A DNA stretch of 64,000 bases. Origin: Cryptomeria japonica. Its lineage: Eukaryota > Streptophyta > Pinopsida > Cupressales > Cupressaceae. This document shows positions 57,012 through 64,000 of the stretch, piece by piece. The stretch covers positions 370,817,809 through 370,881,808 of the forward strand of contig NC_081415.1 in assembly GCF_030272615.1 (NCBI RefSeq), written 5' to 3'. Below the pieces are notes generated by a model. It was not told the origin of the DNA. It worked only from the letters and a program-made list of their open reading frames with translations, and made no database searches. The number at the start of each line of letters is the position of its first letter. Positions within the stretch are counted from its first letter, which is position 1. The position numbers and the translations under genes are program-made.

Positions 57012-57131
57012 TTGGTCACAGGTTCGAATCATGCAGGCCACAGTGAGTGACACTGGGAGGGGGATTGTTGGCAGTGGGCCAGCGTCCCTCATGGGGATTT
57101 GCGACATGGTTTAACAGCCTCATGTGGATTC

Positions 57132-60100
57132 TATTGGAACCCTAAAATTTTCAAATTTTAGAGTTCCAGTTTTCATGCACGGAAAATGATTTCTAAATTC
57201 AATCATGTGCAATGCCTATAATCAAGTAGGGTTCTTTTGTTTCCAACTCTTAGATACCAGGTTCGATGTGTCGAGTTTCAGGTATGTATGTAGTTGCAAA
57301 TGCGAAAGGATTCCAGGTACGCCTTTTTGAATCACAATTTCTTGTCATATAAACATTATCTTGTCAAGCTTATTATTTCTCTGCATTTTGTGCATATCCA
57401 GGAGCTTTCGTTTCAAGTTTTGAGTTTTCACAATATCATTTTATAAGTTTTCTAACACTAATCCAAATGCAATTTACTCAATTTTTTCAATTGTGAGATA
57501 AAGTTTTAACAAAGTGCTTACGTTTGAACATTGTTTGTATTTCTTAACTCTTGTATGAAATGAGTGAAATTTACAAAAATGGAAGTTGTCAACTTTGGTG
57601 ATTAAAATATTAGCGCTCATGAATGATCCTGGGAAACCGGTTGGCAAAACGTTTGTTGGTATATGCGACTATTCTCCTATGCGATCTAATGAAAATTAGA
57701 GAAGTTCTGACATATTTTCTAATTGTTTTTTGACTGATCTGGCATAAAAATGCATCATAAAAAAAGTTTCAAATTTTCAAAATCGGAAGGCAACCCACCT
57801 AATATTTTGATGCCAAATGTTTCCGTTTTCAATTTTGAAAAGATCGAAGTTCATTTGATATGTTAATTTAAAATTTTATGTCCTCTACGACTAGCTCCGA
57901 CAGGCAGTTTACAAAGCAAGTACCAAATTTTGGCAAGTTAATTGAAATTTAAAATAAAACCCATGTTTTATTTAAATTATCATAACTTTTGGCCAAGTTT
58001 CGTGGTAATCGAATGCATGGTTAGTCGGCAATGAAATTACACCAAAATGAGCTGCAGGAAAAATTAATTTTTTTTGTTTTTTGTATAGTTTGAAGCAGTT
58101 TGCAAAAGGAAATATTGAGTTCAAGTATTGGAGCAAACTCTCATCATCTTTTCAATAGGAGCTATTACATATTGATAAACAACTCTGTTTGAACAATTGC
58201 AAAGAGCCTATATTGTTCACGCTGCAATGGAGATTTCTCATATCTATTTGTTAATACCAACGACAATGGTGAAAAGCTGACATAATTGTATGATATATTA
58301 TGAATAATTGGATCTAATACAGCAGAGGCACTAAGCAAAAATGACGAAATTGTGAAGTTGTATAAGGAAAAGCGATTATCTTTCACAACGAATTTGTTTC
58401 AAGGACAGTGAGAGAATATACAACGTTAGTTAAATTATGAGAAAAAGAAACCGAAAGATGGTTCCCGAGTGAAGTCATTGAATAAGACATTATCTGCAAC
58501 TCATGAAAAGATAATTATGGCAGAGGAAATGATGCGTATATCAGAGCTATTGGATTGTCTCATACCCCTCATTATTCTTGCAAGATTTATATCTGAAATA
58601 CCTTGAATGGACTTCAATGATAATCCTGTTGTCTAAAAACCAACATTGTCACCCTAACCCTAAACGAGTCATTGGGCATCGGGGTAATAGAAAAATACCT
58701 ATCTCGATGGAGAAATGTTATGCCGATGACATAGCATTTTTGTTTCATTTATTTTTCTTCTCATCGGGAGATCGGAACAACTAAAAATATGTTATCCCGA
58801 TGGTAAGGAGTAGAAGATTATTTTTCCCATCGGGCATCGACATAACTAAAAACGTGCTACCTCGACATTGAAAGTTACACTCTGAGGAGGTGACGGTAAT
58901 GTTATTTTAATTCTGCTAAGGAGGTAAGTATATTGTTTCGATAATTGATTTTTGATTTGATAATTAACGATAAAAATGATTTTATTTCTTGAAAAGATTA
59001 TCAAACATCATTTTTACTTTAAAGCTTTCTTAAGTAGTTATTTCTCAATGTTATTCACTAACATAATTACATTTTAAGAAATCATTTTATTACCCTTAAA
59101 GGTTTATTTTATTATTAATATTATTTGATGAAGTATTTGAAATCATTTTGCCTCAAAAGTTTACCATATATGATGTAAATTTATTTCTTTTAGGGAAAAC
59201 TCTTTTACGTGGGGATTATGTTTTAAAGATTTTAAATTTTATACTAACTCTGTTGTGTGCCGGAAGGATACATTTGTTCCTTACTTGGCATATATTTCAC
59301 AGGAAGTATTCCTTACTCTTAGTTGGATATAATGTTTTATTTATCATCTCTTAAAATTCCTTACTCTAAGTTGGATATAATGTTTTATTTATCATCTCTT
59401 AAAACACAATGATTTTATTTCTTGCAAAATTACTTTGGTAAGAATCATATTTATTTTTAGTTACCTTTTGAATAATTATAAATGAATATATCTTGTCAAA
59501 GGGAAACTACATAGATGCTTTGAGGTAGAAGTACCTATTGATATTTATTATTAGTTTTTCATAAATATTGATATCCTAAATCAATAAATTGAAAAATTTA
59601 TTAGGGTAAAGTTAATCATTTGGCAATGTATCTTCTTGGTGATATTCTATAATTAAGGGGTGATATGGTTATATCATATAATAATGGTTTGATTGGTTTC
59701 TTGCAAGTGTACATCCCACGTAATAAACTACTTCCAAGGGAATCGAAGTTGCCCTATTAAGTGAAAATGTATTCTTATGGTATACAAGAGGGAAGTATAT
59801 TCTTTTATATATCACCTTTTTACATTATGTTATCATTTGAATATACATTAGGGTAAATTATAAAGCGTTTGATTCACTTTTATGATGATATGTTTTCCTC
59901 ATCAAATTTAAAAGTGAAAATATATTATTGCAAAGATGGAATATTTATCCAAAGTAATTATTTCCAAAGGGAAATTTATATGGTTAATGTTACTTTTGAA
60001 AAGTATATTTGAAAATCATGTGAATATTAGGGATTATTATTTACGTAAACATTTGCCCTAGAATTTTATTTTTAGGAGCAAATTATTAAATATCCCTAGC

Positions 60101-61949
60101 AATATGAATTTCTGGTAAATCAATAAATTGATTACATTATTTAGTGTGCAAGATGTTCACATATGAAACTTTACATTTACTCCTAAAAGCACATATTGAG
60201 GAGGGAGTATTTCTCACTAACAATCTTTATTTACTTGCAATAACACTATGGAAAGTAAATATCATTTATAGCATTTGACATAATTATGATAATATTTTTT
60301 TTTCCTTTGAGAAATTATAAAGGTATATATGTTTTGACAAAAGGGAAATTGTATTACATAATTAATATTATTTTGATGTATTATTTATCATTATTTCTAC
60401 ATTAATATTTTTACCCATAAATCATTAAATTAGATGCATATTGGGGAAAGTATTATGTTTTATTATATGGATGATGCATTTAAAGATCAAAATATTATAT
60501 TTGGATCAAAAGAGAAAATGTGTTTTATTTTGAAGAGTTCTTTTTTACCTTAAGTAAAATGATGAAAACAATTGTGTATTAAAATGGACTTATATTGCAT
60601 ATGCTTATTATTTGCCCTAGGTCATAAAATCAAATGTCTATATTAGGGTAAATTATTATTTTATTATGAATAAATATTTACAAGTGTAAAGTGCTTTGAG
60701 TTTTATGAGGGAATAAAGATTATTAATACTTCAAAAGCAAAACCTAATCAAGAGTAATATATGATTTATCAATGAAATTGATTTGTTTAATTTATGTGCA
60801 GGATATTTCATCAAAGCTTGATGATGAGGAATATCAAAGAATGCATAAACGGAAATGGAATTTTATCAAAGTGAAAGATTGAAAAGAGAATTATTAAAGT
60901 TTTTATTTAGTATGTATTTAGGGTTCTTATTTGTAATCATTTATTAAACCAAAGGGTGTGTCCTTTGGAAATGCAATTGTCTGTAACTCTCTCCTGTGTA
61001 TGAAAGGGTGTGTCCTTTGGAAATGCAATTGTCTGTAACTCTCTCCTGTGTATGAAAAGGTGTGTCCTTTCATATGTGTTTATTGATTCATATATTTAAA
61101 GGGAGTGAGTTTTATAGAAGTGGGGGATTTTCATAGAACATCATGCTGTTGTAAGGATTGAAAGTCATTTGAACTAGGGAAGTCTGTAGGAAGAAGAAGT
61201 GCCATTTTATGCAAGAAATTTGTAATGGAGTATCTGCAAGTGCAACTTATGTATGCAATCATTTCCTGAAGGTTAATATACAAGGTTCACTGTTTCTTTT
61301 CCAAATATTGTATACACTTTTGTGTTGATGATTATCTTTGTCCTCTTGATAAATCTGTGTATAGATTTTCTATGATGTGAATCACATGCTGTTGCATTAA
61401 TTGAAAGATTGAGTTCTTATTGTTTGTGTAACACATACTAAACCTCCATAGTTGATGAAAAATTGTCTCTTGAGTTGATAAGATATTCTGTCCACAAAGT
61501 GTCATATATATCCCTGGATAGAGGCACTGGTTTGTTATTGATTTTTCAAGGTTTTGATCTGTATGCATTCAGGGTCCTTGACAGAAAAACATTCTTCCCA
61601 AATTATATGAACTGATCTATGCATATGTCTTTTAGCTCCTCAAAGCAATCTCATTTTCAATATACATTCACAGTCATTTCTTTTCGAGGGCATTTATTTA
61701 AAGCACATAATAAAGCATAATTGTAGACAACAATTTGCCAGTTTGTAATTTGCTAAAAGGCTTAAATCCACTTTAAATAAACTCTTTTGTGCTTGAGAGT
61801 GTGAGGTACACCCACCTAGGTTTAGTGGAGCCTAAAGTGCAGAGGGATTTAGTCTTTGACTATCCCTGTTCATTGGCCAAGGTTGATTGGATTGCTTGAG
61901 AATTTGGCAAGTCTTTGCGTTTTCCAATTTGTGGTTTTGGGAACCAACA
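57132..61949 (+). mobile_element. 4.8-kb LTR-like unit inside the TRIM
   Basis: Starts TATTGGAACCCTAAAATT (probably TGTTGG originally) and ends TTTTGGGAACCAACA, so the ends form an inverted pair. Flanked by GATTC (57127-57131) and AATTC (61950-61954), one mismatch. The centre has no recognisable gene; I read it as a long solo gypsy-type LTR. It includes a catcggg/cccgatgg repeat cluster (58670-58870), an AT-rich section with scattered taccctaa words (58900-60700), and a perfect 52-bp tandem duplication (60951-61054). Open frames such as 58165-58386 and 59148-59354 have no motif. Confidence 0.65.
60951..61070. repeat. Perfect 52-bp tandem duplication plus partial third copy
   Basis: Unit aaagggtgtgtcctttggaa... 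occurs identically at 60951-61002 and 61003-61054; a 16-bp start of a third copy (aaaaggtgtgtccttt) follows at 61055. The identity of the two units implies a recent duplication in an otherwise diverged unit. Confidence 0.9.
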
Positions 61950-62031
61950 AATTCTATAAATCTAGTGGTTGTATCGGGCATTGATAGGTCAATCTTTTGG
62001 TGCAACGACAACCCTAGCTTGTAACAAGATG

Positions 62032-62884
62032 AAATTATTCTTAGGTTTGCAGATTACTCAAACTGACAAAGGTATTTTCATCTGTCAAACTAAATATGCT
62101 ATTGAATTGTTGACGAAATTTGGTATGGGAGATTCTAAACCGGTAAGTACTCCTATGGTTGCAAGTGAGAAATTGACAAGAAAAGATGTTTTTGCACCGA
62201 TAAATCCTACAAGATACAAATCTATGATCGGAGGTTTTCTTTATTTGACTCAAACTAGGCCTGACATTATGAATGTTATTTGTATTGTTTCAAGATTTCA
62301 GAGTGATCCTAGAGACAATCATGAGATGGCCATGAAAAGGATTTTTAGATATTTACAAGGTACATCAGAATATGGATTGTGGTACCCTGGATGATAGCTT
62401 TACTTTATGTGCATATATAGATGCTGATTGGGCTAGAGATATTGATGACTAGAAAAGCACTTATGGTGGATCTTTTTTTCTTTGAAAGAAGTTGGTATCA
62501 TGGATAAAAAAAAAATAGTCATGTACTTCTTTATCTACTGCTGAAGTTGAGTATGTTGTTGCTGCTACTAATTGTACATACGGTTTATGGATGAAGCAAA
62601 TGTTGAAGTATATAAAGGTGGATTGTGATGCACCGGTAGTTATTCACTATGATAACTCTACTGCTATTGATCTATCAAAGAATCCAGTGTTTCATTCTAA
62701 AACAAAGCACATATCTATCAAGTATAGCTATTTGAAGGAAAAGGTAGAAGCAAATGAAGTTAGACTGGTTTATGTGAACACTAAAGAAAAAATTGTAGAT
62801 ATTTTCACTAAACCTTTGCCCAAGGAATTGTTTGAGTACCTGAGAGACAGATTGGGAGTTTCTGCTCCTTCGATAGAGACTTGA
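62032..62884 (+). pseudogene. copia RT end and RNase H
   Basis: Resumes the copia frame after the TRIM: KLFLGLQITQTDKGIFICQ, YAIELLTKFGMGDSKPVSTP, RYKSMIGGFLYLTQTRPDI, MAMKRIFRYLQGTSEYGLWY. A one-base frameshift near 62390 leads to the RNase H: CAYIDADWARDIDD (first Asp), STAEVEYVVAATNC (Glu), VIHYDNSTAIDLSKNP (Asp), KTKHISIKYSYLKEKVEA and DIFTKPLPKELFEYLR, ending SAPSIET and TGA at 62882-62884. The catalytic residues survive, but stops (after DIDD, FFL and KKK) and the frameshift disable it. Confidence 0.92.
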
Positions 62885-63236
62885 TTGATGCGGTTTGACA
62901 TCAGTCCGACATGCATTATCAGAGATACTATTCATTCCGACACTGATGTGGGATGCTACTGCTTAGGGGGAGTAGTGAGCTTTGTGATTCAGTGGTTTAT
63001 ATTTTTTTTTTGATATTTTTGTCAAATTTCTGGGATTGCTGTCAAAGGGGGAGAGATATTGATGTGAAAAAGACAAAGAAAGAAAAAGAAAAAGTCAAAG
63101 GGGGAGAGATATTAACATTTAGAGCTCTATGCGGGAGATTGTTGGTTGTCTTCCATTGGGGGAGACTTGCTTGATATTTCTTGATACTTAGATGTTTTTC
63201 ACATCTGGTGTTTCCATCAATGCCTAAGGGGGAGAT
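62885..63236 (+). other. copia 3' untranslated region with repeated purine tracts
   Basis: Non-coding. Contains several ggggga tracts: cttagggggagtag (about 62962), aaagggggagagatattgatgtg (about 63046), a second aaagggggagagatatt (about 63098), tgggggagac (about 63158), and the tract aagggggagat directly before the LTR. A poly-T run lies at about 63001-63011. The frame at 62953-63174 is a chance reading. Confidence 0.7.
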
Positions 63237-64000
63237 TGTTGGCCATTTTGATTATGTGTTGTATTGATGTTTTGTCATTGACGCCAACACTATCTATTTG
63301 GATGCTTTACCGACACCCTTTTGGTCCTTGTAGGTTGAGTGGTTTCTGGTTTATTTGGATCTGGCATGATCTGGTAGGCTCTGGTATAGTTTGGTGATGG
63401 AATTGGCTTGTTCATGACACTCATGCTCATATTTGGTCAGCTGGTTTTGGTCTAGTGATCGAATGCTATCCTCCTTGCTTAGAAGCTTGGTTTCTGGTTC
63501 CGATGAGGGTTTCATCAGTAGAGATTTTGATAAAGATCTTTAATGAATTGCATAAGTGGTGTTGGTGCATCTTCTGGTGGAGTTTTAGGATGCTATTGGT
63601 GATCATGTGTGGGACTTGTCGGATGGAGATCACTATTGTAGCGTGTGGACCTATACTGGGTCTTGATTGATCTAGGTTATGGACCGACTTTAATGTAACG
63701 TGTGGATTGGACCTCTCCATGTATTTCTAGGATGTCTTATGTGTTCATTATTATTTTTTTGGTCTAAGGCTGACATGGTTTGTAATTATGTAATTGGTTT
63801 AGTGTCTGGTAGCCGACCTGATTGCTTATGGTCGAGGGTTTGTATATATAGATGCAAGATCTCATTGTATATCATCATGGTTATGTTACAGGTCATGGTC
63901 AAGGAATGTAATGTGCGAATAATGTAATATCATTCAGGCAAAGGAGTTGGTCGATCATTGGAGATCGAATTGGGTGTATTTAAGAGGATTTAGTCCTCCA
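63237..64000 (+). repeat. 3' LTR of right-hand copia element (partial)
   Basis: TGTTGGCCATTTTGATT onward, matching 44877-45500; cut by the window edge. Relative to the 5' LTR it has an extra ~140-bp block at about 63470-63615 (or the 5' copy lost it), so the two LTRs differ by a sizeable indel. Confidence 0.92.

Larger units (their letters stand above)
56934..62026 (+). mobile_element. TRIM-like miniature LTR element, split by a 4.8-kb insertion
   Basis: Starts TGTTGGCAGTGGACC and ends CTAGCTTGTAACA with exact duplication AGATG (56929-56933 and 62027-62031). Internal layout: short 5' LTR (56934-56997), PBS-like TGGTATTAGAGC (57000-57011), about 54 bp of interior, purine tract gggaggggga, and a second LTR starting at 57066 (TGTTGGCAGTGGGCC). 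The second LTR is cut at 57131 by the 4.8-kb unit and finishes at 61955-62026. Without that unit the element is only about 270 bp, with LTRs of ~64 and ~138 bp, which is TRIM-sized. The 5' LTR appears to lack ~70 bp of its centre. No coding capacity; it must have used enzymes in trans. Confidence 0.78.
44877..64000 (+). mobile_element. Ty1/copia element, plus strand, runs off right edge
   Basis: 5' LTR 44877-45957, PBS-like TCATATCAGAGC (45960-45971), gag-PR-IN-RT coding, RNase H ending at 62884, polypurine tract and the start of the 3' LTR at 63237. Pol is interrupted twice: by 49015-56555 inside RT (target duplication ATAAA) and by 56934-62026 at the end of RT (AGATG). When these are removed the frame continues ([15 protein letters not shown] and MIGEM|KLFLGLQI). 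Many stops and several frameshifts make it inactive. The left flanking 5 bp are TATCT; the right partner is outside the window. Confidence 0.93.

Overview
The window is a stretch of repeat-dominated plant nuclear DNA, most likely from a seed plant with a very large genome. A gymnosperm is my guess from how old and deeply nested the elements are, but nothing here proves it. I found no intact host gene, rRNA, tRNA or CRISPR. Nearly everything is LTR retrotransposon: Ty1/copia, Ty3/gypsy of the Tat type, solo LTRs, one TRIM-like miniature element, and two large LTR elements that carry long ORFs but no reverse transcriptase.

Layout. 1-1210: right part of a minus-strand copia element (gag start, primer binding site, LTR), inserted into the polypurine tract of another copia element whose 3' LTR follows (1217-~2050). 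3361-10827: complete but dead minus-strand copia element with target duplication GATAG, flanked on both sides by the same degenerate short-motif array (~2370-2860 and ~11340-12080). ~15640-44876: an old plus-strand Tat-type Ty3/gypsy element cut into pieces by five insertions. These are an RT-less LTR element (16332-23288, itself holding a gypsy LTR), a 5,000-bp LTR-like unit (28096-33095), a gag-only gypsy derivative (33787-40345), a 1.9-kb solo LTR (41171-43084) and a 0.94-kb solo copia LTR (43481-44420). 44877 to the right edge: a plus-strand copia element whose reverse transcriptase is split by a second RT-less element (49015-56555) and by a TRIM (56934-62026), which itself contains a 4.8-kb LTR-like unit (57132-61949).

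Most junctions were fixed by 5-bp target duplications and by the host reading frame continuing across the insertion: GATAG, CATAC, ATACT, CAACA, ATAAA and AGATG are exact. GCAAC/ACAAC, GGTTT/GGTTC and GATTC/AATTC have one mismatch.

The most interesting system is the pair of RT-less elements. The minus-strand copy at 49015-56555 keeps two frames free of frameshifts: ORF1 (430 codons, coiled coil plus four CCHC zinc knuckles) and ORF2 (1,059 codons, no recognised domain), broken only by in-frame stops. The older copy at 16332-23288 has a similar ORF1 and shares a domain of ORF2. Both have copia-type primer binding sites and polypurine tracts, and LTR modules shared with the autonomous copia elements in the window. 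This suggests a family that supplies its own nucleocapsid-like protein and an unknown large protein while borrowing polymerase functions from copia relatives.
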